The notes under the pieces were generated by a model, which was not told where the DNA came from, ran no database searches, and worked only from the letters and a program-made list of their open reading frames with translations. DNA of 27,523 nt, from positions 1-27,523 of the forward strand of contig JBKPDL010000042.1 in the NCBI GenBank assembly GCA_046727855.1, read 5' to 3'. This stretch comes from DASPWV01 sp046727855 (GTDB lineage Bacteria > Acidobacteriota > Vicinamibacteria > Vicinamibacterales > UBA2999). Below, one piece after another: positions 15,350 through 22,420 of this stretch. The position numbers were made by a program, and so were the translations under genes. Numbering within the stretch: position 1 is the stretch's first letter; every line of letters starts with the position of its first letter.

Positions 15350-16498
15350 ATGCGTGCACGATTTGTCATGGGGCTGGTCACTGCCATTGCCATGTTGGCG
15401 ATTGCGGTGAGTGAGCGCCCTGCGTACTCCCACAAGCCCATCACCACGACGATCATCTTCAAGAAGGAAATCGCGCAGATCTTCCAGCGCAAGTGCTTCA
15501 GCTGTCACAGCGAGAACAACCTCGCGATGTCGCTGACCACCTACGAAATGGCGCGGCCGTGGGCGCGCGCGATCCGCGAAGAAGTCGTAGGGCGGCGGAT
15601 GCCGCCATGGGGCGCGGTCACGGGATTTGGCCACTTTGCGAACGACCTCAGTCTTACGCCGCGCGAGATGGACATCATCCTGTCGTGGGCCGATGGCGGC
15701 GCGCCGAGCGGCGTGTTGAAAGCGGAGGAAAGCACCCCGCCCGTTTACGTTCCCTCCGCGCCCGTTTGGGATGCAGGTCAGCCCGACGAAGTACTGTCGC
15801 TCGATAAGCCGGTCACAGTGGAACCCGGTTCGGGCAATCAGGTTCAGCGCATTGAGGTAACCGCGCAGTTCTCGGCGCCCCGCAATGTCAGAGGCATCGC
15901 GTTCAAGCCTGGCGACCGGCGCGTCGTGCGCTACGCGACGGTCTACGAAGCGGCATCGAATCGGTGGTTATGGACGTGGACGCCGTGGCACACCTATATG
16001 AACCTGCCGCAAGGTGTTGTCTACAAATTGCCTGCGCGCGCGCGGCTGCGCGTGGAGATCGGCTACCGCGCGATCGAGGAGCCGGTTTCGGACAAAGGCG
16101 AGCTTGGGCTGTATTTCAGCGATGCCGCAGCAGCACAGGATGCCGCCCCGTTGGTGATTGCGCCCTCGACCACGGCCGCGATGAAACAGGACGGTGACGG
16201 TCAGAAGCTGCGCGGCGAGGCCGTGGTGACCGCGCCGCGTCGGGCGCTCGCGATCTGGCCCGAGCTTCCGGACGGCGCAAAATCGCTCGAGGTTTCGGCT
16301 GTCGCACCGGACGGCGTCACCGAGCCGTTGCTGTGGGTCAAGGACGTACGCGCCCACTGGCCCACCAGCTACGTTCTGCGATCGCCGATTGCGATGGCGA
16401 AGGGAACAAAGCTCGTGATGACGATCTACGTCGACGGCGCCGCCGCGAAGTCGACGACTGGTCCGCGCGTCACGGTGATTACCACGGCGACGAATTAA
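15350..16498 (+). CDS. Secreted cytochrome c-type protein (monooxygenase-linked N-domain)
   Basis: The product is 382 residues from ATG 15350; the open frame upstream to 15200 overlaps the divergent gene and lacks a signal peptide. After a signal segment (FVMGLVTAIAMLAIAV) comes KKEIAQIFQRKCFSCH with the heme motif CFSCH at 49-53. YEMARPWARAIREEVVGRRMPPW follows, with Met84 as likely heme ligand. This cytochrome domain is the one found at the N-terminus of acidobacterial copper/ascorbate-dependent monooxygenase-type proteins. The remaining 250 residues are beta-rich and include WTWTPWHTYMNLP; a full copper monooxygenase His/Met set is not evident. An electron-transfer or redox-partner role in the periplasm is inferred. 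Confidence 0.8.
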   Translation: MRARFVMGLVTAIAMLAIAVSERPAYSHKPITTTIIFKKEIAQIFQRKCFSCHSENNLAMSLTTYEMARPWARAIREEVVGRRMPPWGAVTGFGHFANDLSLTPREMDIILSWADGGAPSGVLKAEESTPPVYVPSAPVWDAGQPDEVLSLDKPVTVEPGSGNQVQRIEVTAQFSAPRNVRGIAFKPGDRRVVRYATVYEAASNRWLWTWTPWHTYMNLPQGVVYKLPARARLRVEIGYRAIEEPVSDKGELGLYFSDAAAAQDAAPLVIAPSTTAAMKQDGDGQKLRGEAVVTAPRRALAIWPELPDGAKSLEVSAVAPDGVTEPLLWVKDVRAHWPTSYVLRSPIAMAKGTKLVMTIYVDGAAAKSTTGPRVTVITTATN

Positions 16499-16528
16499 GG
16501 GCGGATCACACAGAGCTCTTGATCGCCC
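16499..16528. terminator. Hairpin between convergent genes, probable bidirectional terminator
   Basis: GGGCGGATCA (16499-16508) pairs with TGATCGCCC (16520-16528) with one bulged G, around an 11-base loop. It starts directly after the TAA of the cytochrome-type gene and ends three bases before the stop of the convergent metal-binding gene. No strong T-run is present, so intrinsic termination is only partly supported. Confidence 0.45.
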
Positions 16529-16531
16529 AAA

Positions 16532-17503
16532 TCACCGCGTATACGGAGGCACATCAAACGTATACGCGACCGTCGACAGCCGGTCGTTACGTTGAAACTG
16601 GACCCACGCCCGATAGCGGCCCGGACGCGGGAAGAACGCGTCGAATATCACCTCCGGCCCGCCGCCGCTTTTCACATCCGTTCCCTCGAGCATCTCTTTT
16701 GGATGCGTGTGGATGTGTTCGACCAGATCGTCGCTGACGATGAGCGCGTGCGCGAAGGCGCCGAGATAGCGCTGCAGATCCCTCAGCGGCTCGCCGGTTT
16801 TGACATCGCTGAACTGGAACGGAAGATCGACGTCTTCGCCCGCGAACAACTGCGGCCGTGGCAGCGTCAACTCGATCTTCACGCCGTCCACGCTCTTGAT
16901 CCATTCGACATCGGGCTCGAGTTCCGGAATCGAGCTGGTCAGATCGCCCTCATATCCCGCGGTCACAAGCGGGGTCGAGATCATCTGCGGGCCTCCGCCG
17001 GTGGGCAGAAAATCGGACAGAAGGATGTAGTGGCCGGCCTTGGGAAGCGTGACGTCGATGGTCCACCCGCCGTCACTGGTCGGCTGCGGATGCTCATGCG
17101 CGAAGTAGTTCAAGTCGCGGCTGATGATGAACAGATGAAACCGCTTGTCGTGTACTTCGGCGTAGTCGGTGACACGGGCGCCGGTGAGCGGGTGGAAGAC
17201 GTTGAACGTCACGCGCGTCTTCGCGCCCGGTTTGATCGCACGTGGCGAGATGTCCACTTTGACGTCGTAGTTGAACGTCGCCATCGGATCGCCGGGCACG
17301 AGCGGCATACCGCATAGCTCGCATTTGCCTGGCGTTGCCGAGACGATGTTTGGATGCATCGGGCAGATGTAGCCAGTCGGTAAATCTGGAGATGAGGGGA
17401 TTTGGGGACTTGGAGTGGATGGCGCGGATTGCTGCGTGCGCCCCGGCGCAACACAGAGCGCGATGACAAGAATCGTTAGCGCGAGGATAGGCCGAGACGG
17501 CAC
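16532..17503 (-). CDS. Secreted heavy-metal-binding-domain protein
   Basis: This 323-residue protein has a signal peptide (PILALTILVIALCVAPGRTQ). It then has a heavy-metal-binding domain of the CusB/SilB/CopA-associated type: YICPMHPNIV and PGKCELCGMPLVP, with Cys47, His50, Cys61 and Cys64. The remainder is beta-rich, with histidine clusters FAHEHPQ (His136, His138) and AFAHA to HIHTHPKEM (His252, His263, His265, His267). This suggests a periplasmic copper or other soft-metal binder. No efflux pump genes adjoin it. The start is GTG 17503; TACAAT lies six bases before AAAGGGG and the GTG, so the message may be leaderless or nearly so. Confidence 0.8.
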   Translation of the reverse strand: MPSRPILALTILVIALCVAPGRTQQSAPSTPSPQIPSSPDLPTGYICPMHPNIVSATPGKCELCGMPLVPGDPMATFNYDVKVDISPRAIKPGAKTRVTFNVFHPLTGARVTDYAEVHDKRFHLFIISRDLNYFAHEHPQPTSDGGWTIDVTLPKAGHYILLSDFLPTGGGPQMISTPLVTAGYEGDLTSSIPELEPDVEWIKSVDGVKIELTLPRPQLFAGEDVDLPFQFSDVKTGEPLRDLQRYLGAFAHALIVSDDLVEHIHTHPKEMLEGTDVKSGGGPEVIFDAFFPRPGRYRAWVQFQRNDRLSTVAYTFDVPPYTR

Positions 17504-17540
17504 CCCTTTATTGTAAGTCGAGGGATGAGGGCCATCCAGA

Positions 17541-17583
17541 TTCGGGTGCGTCGCCCTTGAGGCGCGACATCCATCCAGGCTAC
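17541..17583 (-). repeat. Second GTAG-headed hairpin (REP-like)
   Basis: On the minus strand GTAG (17583-17580) is followed by CCTGGATGGAT and the hairpin GTCGCGCC-TCAA-GGGCGAC, then GCACCCGAA. The order GTAG, hairpin and a GCACCCG word resembles the element at 4633-4684, although the stem sequences differ. It sits between the metal-binding protein gene and the decayed region. Confidence 0.4.
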
Positions 17584-17795
17584 CCGCCGCCGGGCCCAGG
17601 TCGCTAATCCAACGTCAGACGCTGCATCGGCTCTTTCGGTACTTCGTCCCGGCGCGTGATGTTATGCGAGGGGGGCTCTTGAATGAACAGTATTCAAAGG
17701 GCCGCACTCCACGGCTCAATTGGTGCGACGCTAGCCTCCGTTCGCCAGACCAGCCACCCTGGCTCATCCGCTCGGCCCGAGATCGTGAAACCAAA

Positions 17796-17817
17796 GCCTG
17801 GACGGTGACGTCCAGGC
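17796..17817. other. Perfect 8-bp hairpin before the hydrolase remnant
   Basis: GCCTGGAC (17796-17803) and GTCCAGGC (17810-17817) form a perfect stem around the loop GGTGAC. The stem ends four bases before the remnant ATG at 17822. It could be an operator, a leader hairpin or a terminator without a T-run. Confidence 0.5.
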
Positions 17818-17821
17818 AGTC

Positions 17822-18060
17822 ATGCAGTCGGGTCGAGTAGGCACTGAAGGCGACGAACTCTATTACGAGGTCCGGGGGACGGGGCAGCCGCTCCTGCTGA
17901 TTCCTGGAGGTGGGAGTGATGGAGCTGCGTATTCACTGATTGCCGACATTCTCTGTGATGAATTCAAAGTCATCATGGTTCTTTCGTGGATATGCCTGAT
18001 CAATGGGCCGCCACGCTGCGCGATGTTCTGCATCGCCTGAACTCCCAATTAGCGGAGTGA
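17822..18060 (+). pseudogene. Alpha/beta hydrolase remnant (internal deletion and frameshift)
   Basis: The first about 50 codons encode a normal alpha/beta hydrolase beginning: GDELYYEVRGTGQPLLLIPG, then GGSDGAAYSLIADILCDEFKVI, which carries the oxyanion HG-equivalent region. The frame then degenerates. In another frame, from about 17986 to the TGA at 18058-18060, the sequence reads VDMPDQWAATLRDVLHRLNSQLAE, a plausible C-terminus of the same protein type. The entire middle (about 200 residues, including GxSxG nucleophile and catalytic Asp) is missing. The junction lies near 17975-17986. No functional enzyme can be made. Its 3' end overlaps the remnant on the opposite strand. Confidence 0.65.
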
Positions 18061-18303
18061 AGGTTGATTCTTGCGTGCGCTTTCTTCGAGCCTCGCGAGA
18101 AGTTCGCTGAGATCCGCGCGGCCGAGAACGCGACCACCGACGACGACGGCGTCGATGGTCGTCGTGTTCCGGATGTCGGCGAGGGGATTCGCGGTGAGAA
18201 CCACAAAGTCTGCGAACTTGCTGGCTTCCAGGCTGCCGAGCTGGTTTTCTCGACGTAGCGCAAGATGCCCGTAAGTTGCGCTCCCAGATCGCCTCGACGC
18301 AGC
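18049..18303 (-). pseudogene. Amidohydrolase C-terminal remnant
   Basis: On the minus strand, 84 codons end at a TAA at 18051-18049. They read GHLALRRENQLGSLEASKF, then ADFVVLTANPLADIRNTTT and DAVVVGGRVLGRADLSELL. This is the typical C-terminal segment of imidazolonepropionase-like amidohydrolases (LGSLEPGKLADLVVLxANPLxDIRNT). The frame is closed upstream by a TAG at 18306-18304, and none of the catalytic metal-binding part remains. The following gene's upstream region occupies the lost 5' part. It overlaps the hydrolase remnant tail-to-tail by twelve bases. Confidence 0.75.
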
Positions 18304-18361
18304 CTATGATGGGCTGCGGCCAGTATCACGCGAACAATCTGGTTCAGCGGCAGGAGTTCCC

Positions 18362-19072
18362 ATGAAGAGCACACATGCGCTGATAGCCATCGTGGTCGGC
18401 ATGATGTCCGTGTGGCCCCCGCCGATCGCGGGCGATACGTCGACCCAAGACAAACCGAAGGTTCAGATACCCAAACCCGAGGTGCCCGAGGTCATGACGA
18501 TAGAGGGCAAGTTCGTGCGGGCAGCGTACAACCGGGAAGGCTATGTGATTCTCGGCTACCAGGCCTCCAACCGCTCGATCGGCGAGGAGTGGCTGCTCCT
18601 CGAAGTCGGGATGACAGTGCTCGACGATGTGCCCGATTACAAGCTGACTCGCGACGCGCTGTCGCTTGACACGCCAGACGGGAAAACGCTTCCGCTGCCA
18701 TCGGTCGTCGAGCACCGGGACGGAAACACACGCGCACTGCAGCAACGGGCGAACGTCCAGCGCGACTCCATCAACTACTTCCCAGTGATGGCGAGCCGAC
18801 CATGCCGCATCGGCTTCTTCTCGGAACTGGACTCTCGCGCCATGGCGTACGACGAGGTCGAGCTCAGTAACACGCGTGCCTGTCTGGGTCGGCTCTTTTT
18901 CAAGGTTCCGGGCGGCATCACGTATGGCCAGTATTGGCTCAACGTAAAGTTCGCGAAGAGCCTGGTCCGCGTGCCGTTCCGCATCCTGACGAAGGATGAA
19001 GAAAAGCTCCTGTCAAACAACTACAAGAGCATCGAGCAGCAGGTCAGGGACGCGTTTAGGAAACCGAAATAG
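18362..19072 (+). CDS. Secreted protein of unknown function
   Basis: This 236-residue protein has a signal peptide (HALIAIVVGMMSVWPPPIAG) and a short Lys/Pro-rich linker (DKPKVQIPKPEVPEV). A beta-rich domain follows (MTIEGKFVRAAYNREGYVILGY, WLLLEVGMTVLDDVPDYKLTRD) with two cysteines (Cys147 region PCRIGF and ACLGRL) that could form a disulfide. It ends in a basic helix (SIEQQVRDAFRKPK). CAGGAG lies before the ATG. Similar secreted proteins occur in Acidobacteriota, but no function is known to me. It stands alone between the decayed region and the hairpins ahead of the second receptor. Confidence 0.75.
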   Translation: MKSTHALIAIVVGMMSVWPPPIAGDTSTQDKPKVQIPKPEVPEVMTIEGKFVRAAYNREGYVILGYQASNRSIGEEWLLLEVGMTVLDDVPDYKLTRDALSLDTPDGKTLPLPSVVEHRDGNTRALQQRANVQRDSINYFPVMASRPCRIGFFSELDSRAMAYDEVELSNTRACLGRLFFKVPGGITYGQYWLNVKFAKSLVRVPFRILTKDEEKLLSNNYKSIEQQVRDAFRKPK

Positions 19073-19114
19073 GCGCGCTTCTACGGCCAGGGGAATTCGA
19101 CCCAGCCGACCCTG

Positions 19115-19171
19115 AACTAGCCAAGGGCCCTGCCCTTGATATCCGGCTAACTCCGCGGCCCTTGGCTAGTT
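19115..19171 (+). terminator. 15-bp perfect inverted repeat with T-rich tail
   Basis: AACTAGCCAAGGGCC (19115-19129) and GGCCCTTGGCTAGTT (19157-19171) are perfect complements separated by 27 bases. The right arm runs into TCTTGTTGTT, so on the plus strand it looks like an intrinsic terminator for the upstream secreted-protein gene. The loop is long for a terminator, so a protein-binding or mobile-element role is also possible. Confidence 0.5.
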
Positions 19172-19185
19172 CTTGTTGTTGGCTT

Positions 19186-19265
19186 GGCGCGCTCCGCGCG
19201 CCGTAGACCGTTATGCGGGTCCACAACGCGTACGAAATTCACGTCTGTGGCGCATAACGGTCTAT
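19186..19265 (+). promoter_or_regulatory. Paired hairpins in the leader of the second TonB receptor
   Basis: The first hairpin is GGCGCGC-TCC-GCGCGCC (19186-19202). Immediately after it, GTAG (19203-19206) opens a longer imperfect hairpin. TAGACCGTTATGCG (19204-19217) pairs with CGCATAACGGTCTA (19251-19264), and CCACA (19221-19225) with TGTGG (19246-19250), leaving GGT bulged and a 20-base loop. The structure ends five bases before the GAGGG ribosome binding site of the receptor. It may act as an operator, a leader structure controlling translation, or a GTAG-headed REP-like element. Confidence 0.55.
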
Positions 19266-19280
19266 AGAACCGAGGGCAGT

Positions 19281-22200
19281 ATGACCCGCCTGTCACTCGC
19301 ACTCCTCCTCGTGCTAGTGGCGCATGCTTCCGCCCGTGCGCAGACGCAGACTGGGACCATCACCGGGTTGGTGACGGACTCCTCGGGAGCCGCGCTGGCG
19401 GGCGTGCAGGTCAGCGTCACGAATCGCGATACCGGCCAGGCCCGGGCTGCGACCACGTCAGAGCAGGGCACCTACATCGCTGCCGCGCTACTCCCCGGGA
19501 TCTACGATCTGCGAGCCGAAGCCGCCGGGTTCAAACGGGTGGAACGCTCCGCCACTGTGGAAGCGGGCACGAACACGACCGTCGATCTCTCCCTCGAGCT
19601 CGGCGAGATGACCGAGACAGTCACGGTGGCCGGCGTCCAGCCGCAGATTCGCTACGACCATCATCAGGTGAGCGGGCTGGTGACGCGCGAGCAGATCGAG
19701 GGTCTGCCGCTGAACGGCCGCAGCTTTCTCGAACTGGCCAAGCTCGAGCCGGGCGTCCAGCCGCCGGCGCGGGCCAGCAGCAACCGCATCTTTGTGCCGG
19801 CTTTGGGTCAACCCCAAGGCAACAGCGGCCGTGGCACGCGGGTCACGGTTGATGGCGGCAGCACCATGGCCGTGGGCAACGGCGGCTCGGCCATGGGCTT
19901 TTCGCAGGAGGTCGTCCAGGAGTTCCAAATCGCGACCGTGAACTTCGACCTTACCACTGGGATCACCAACGGAGCGGCAATCAACGTGGCCACGCGCTCG
20001 GGCGGCAACGAGCTGCATGGCTCTGGCTTTTACTTTTTCCGCGACCACACGCTGGCTGCCTATCCCGCGCTCAAGCGCGATCCCGCCAATTCGGACCCGT
20101 TCTTCCAGCGGCGGCAATTCGGCTTCGCTCTCGGCGGCCCGCTCCGCCGCGACCAGGTCTTTTTCTTCGGCAACTACGAGCGCAACGAGCAGCGGGGAGT
20201 CGTGGCGACGACGCTCCTGGTGCCGGAGTTCGCGCACCTCAGCCGCATCACTCCCAGCCCGTACTTTGGCAACCAGATCAGCCTGCGGGTGGACGGCCGT
20301 CCCTCGAAAGCGCACACGGCTTTCATCCGCTATTCGCATGATGGCGTCCGGGCCATCGGACCGCCTACTACCCAACCGACTGCGTACCCGTCGTTTTGGT
20401 TTCGCCAGCCGGCCTGGGCCCACCAGACCATCCTGGGTCTCACCAGTGTCTTGCGTGACACCTTGGTCAATGACCTCCGCTTTTCGTACTTTTTCGTCCG
20501 CTCGAGCGAGGTTGGGCCGACCGAGCAGGAATGCCCCGGCTGCCTGGGAATCGGCGCGCCCTCAATCACCGTGGCCCAGACGGGCCTGTCTATCGGAAAC
20601 GCTGGGATGCAACACACGCTCGGCCGGCGTTTCCATCTGAATGATTCGGTGACCTGGCAGCGGGGCGCACACGGCGCGCGGTTCGGCGTGGATTGGGAAC
20701 ACCATCGCGGCGGAATGCTCAACTGGAACAACGAGCCGGCGACGCTGACCCTCTTCTCACCACAACGGGCGCGCCAAGCCAACATCCCGCTCCCGGTCGC
20801 GTTTCGCACGTTGGACGATATTCTGCAGCTTCCACTGCAGAGCGTCACCGTGGGGATTGGAGACCCGCGCGTACCACAGGAAAATGGAAGCCTGGTGCGG
20901 ACCTGGAACACCCTACGACTCTTTTTCCACAACACCTGGCGGCTCCCTTCACGACTGACGGTCAACTACGGGCTGGGCTGGAGCATCGACCAATATCAGA
21001 ACTACGATCTCGCCAAGCCCGCCTTGCTCGCCCCGATTCTGGGCGCAGACGGCCTGGGCCCAACGCGCAAACAGTGGAAGAACTTCTCCCCTGTCCTGGG
21101 GCTGGCCTGGGCGCCGCGGCGCGAAGGAAAAACCGTCGTTCGCGCGGGCGTCGGCAAGTTCTACGACTTCCTTTTCGGCTTCCTCCCCGATAACGAGCGC
21201 GCTCTGCTCGGCCCGCCTGGTTCGGGCCGTCAGGATATCTCCGGAACCTCGATCCTCAATTGCTTGCCGGGCATCCCGGGCGTCCCCGTGGGAAGCGCTC
21301 TCAACTTCCTCAACACGCCAACGCGGTTTACCGGCGCGAACTTGTTGGCCTGTCTGCCGGGGATTCGGTCCGCGTTAGTCCAGAACTTGGCGAATACGGA
21401 TCGGTCTATCCAATCGCTGCAATTGACCAAGCAGGCTGGCCCCTCTACCTTGAATTCCGTTGACGTTCCAAGCCCGTCCGCGCTCCACGTCAACTTGGGC
21501 ATTCAGCGCGAGATTACGCAAGACTTCGTGGTGAGCGCCGATTTCGCTTACCGGCGCTTCACTCACGTTGGGATCGGCCAGCCCGACCTGAATCATTTCA
21601 ATAGCGCACGCGGCCCGGTGATTCCCATGTGTCTCACCGACGCAGAGCGCAACGACGCGCAGGCGCTGTGTTCGACGGGTGCCATCATTGTGCAGACGAA
21701 TGCGGGCCGCGCGACTTACAAGGGATTGCTCATGCGGGCCGACAAACGTTTTTCACGAGGCTTTCAGCTGCTAGGCTCGTGGGCATATTCGAGCAACACC
21801 GGGACGAACAGCGGGAACGGCTTCAACCTGGATGACTTTCTGAGCAATCACGGGCCGCTCGACAGGGACATCACCCATATCGTGAATCTGGCTGGCGTCG
21901 TGCAGTTACCGTTGCGCTTCGAGTTCGGGTTCAACTTCTCGTATGCGAGCGCCCCGCCGTTCAGCGCCTTCGTCGGCGGGAGCGATTTCAACGGCGACGG
22001 GACCACAAACGACCTGCTGCCCGGAACAACAGTGAACGCCTTCAATCGTGGCTTGGAACGTGCGGAGCTGGAGAGCCTCGTCGCTCAATTCAACCAAACC
22101 CAGGCGGACACTGTTGACGGAAAAGGGGCATGGATCCCCAGGTTAGTACTACCGAGCCGTTACTGGTTTGGCGACAATTTTCAGTCGATCGATGTGCGGC

Positions 22201-22403
22201 TGAGTCACGTGTTCAGGTTTGAAAAGCGATATCGGTTGGCCCTCATCGGTGAGGTGTTCAACCTGTACAACGCTGCCAACCTTTCCGGCTACAGCGGCAA
22301 TCTGACCAACGCCGCATTCGGGCAACCCACGAGCCGGGCAACACAAGTGTTCGGCTCCGGTGGCCCGAGGGCAGTTCAGTTGGGAGCGAGGGTCAGCTTC
22401 TAG
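19281..22403 (+). CDS. TonB-dependent receptor, Oar-like (second copy type)
   Basis: This 1040-residue outer-membrane protein starts at ATG 19281, after GAGGG, giving the signal peptide MTRLSLALLLVLVAHASARA. The longer frame to 19173 would run through the hairpins and lacks a signal start. A carboxypeptidase-regulatory domain follows (GTITGLVTDSSGAALAGVQV, GTYIAAALLPGIYDLRAEAA), then plug motifs (TVTVAGVQPQIRYDHHQ, LPLNGRSFLELAKLEPGVQ, VTVDGGSTMAVGNGG). The barrel ends AVQLGARVSF with the aromatic terminus. It differs clearly from the first receptor in sequence, suggesting a separate ligand. It is convergent with the kinase gene, 17 bp away, and no TonB or ExbBD genes are in the window. Confidence 0.92.
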   Translation: MTRLSLALLLVLVAHASARAQTQTGTITGLVTDSSGAALAGVQVSVTNRDTGQARAATTSEQGTYIAAALLPGIYDLRAEAAGFKRVERSATVEAGTNTTVDLSLELGEMTETVTVAGVQPQIRYDHHQVSGLVTREQIEGLPLNGRSFLELAKLEPGVQPPARASSNRIFVPALGQPQGNSGRGTRVTVDGGSTMAVGNGGSAMGFSQEVVQEFQIATVNFDLTTGITNGAAINVATRSGGNELHGSGFYFFRDHTLAAYPALKRDPANSDPFFQRRQFGFALGGPLRRDQVFFFGNYERNEQRGVVATTLLVPEFAHLSRITPSPYFGNQISLRVDGRPSKAHTAFIRYSHDGVRAIGPPTTQPTAYPSFWFRQPAWAHQTILGLTSVLRDTLVNDLRFSYFFVRSSEVGPTEQECPGCLGIGAPSITVAQTGLSIGNAGMQHTLGRRFHLNDSVTWQRGAHGARFGVDWEHHRGGMLNWNNEPATLTLFSPQRARQANIPLPVAFRTLDDILQLPLQSVTVGIGDPRVPQENGSLVRTWNTLRLFFHNTWRLPSRLTVNYGLGWSIDQYQNYDLAKPALLAPILGADGLGPTRKQWKNFSPVLGLAWAPRREGKTVVRAGVGKFYDFLFGFLPDNERALLGPPGSGRQDISGTSILNCLPGIPGVPVGSALNFLNTPTRFTGANLLACLPGIRSALVQNLANTDRSIQSLQLTKQAGPSTLNSVDVPSPSALHVNLGIQREITQDFVVSADFAYRRFTHVGIGQPDLNHFNSARGPVIPMCLTDAERNDAQALCSTGAIIVQTNAGRATYKGLLMRADKRFSRGFQLLGSWAYSSNTGTNSGNGFNLDDFLSNHGPLDRDITHIVNLAGVVQLPLRFEFGFNFSYASAPPFSAFVGGSDFNGDGTTNDLLPGTTVNAFNRGLERAELESLVAQFNQTQADTVDGKGAWIPRLVLPSRYWFGDNFQSIDVRLSHVFRFEKRYRLALIGEVFNLYNAANLSGYSGNLTNAAFGQPTSRATQVFGSGGPRAVQLGARVSF

Positions 22404-22420
22404 CGACGAACGACTAGCAG

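Larger units (their letters stand above)
17504..17821. other. Gap without intact gene
   Basis: These 318 bases hold no convincing coding frame. They contain a GTAG-headed REP-like hairpin near the left end and an 8-bp-arm hairpin at the right end just before a gene remnant. The short frame beginning ATGAACAGT near 17682 encodes only about 40 residues with no recognisable features. The region continues into the decayed segment on its right. Confidence 0.6.

Noticed and set aside
17607..17667. Possible integron attC site: ATCCAAC at one end and GTTATGC at the other, 61 bases apart
   Set aside because: Only the AAC/GTT core pairs; the outer boxes are not complementary, no L-box pairing is clear, and no integron integrase or cassette array is present.
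19204..19264. Bulged 61-bp hairpin read as an attC site
   Set aside because: The core order is GTT first and AAC last, the reverse of an attC site, so it is treated as a leader hairpin or repeat.
19173..19280. N-terminal extension of the second TonB receptor
   Set aside because: It would translate the hairpin region and displace the signal peptide; GAGGG precedes ATG 19281.
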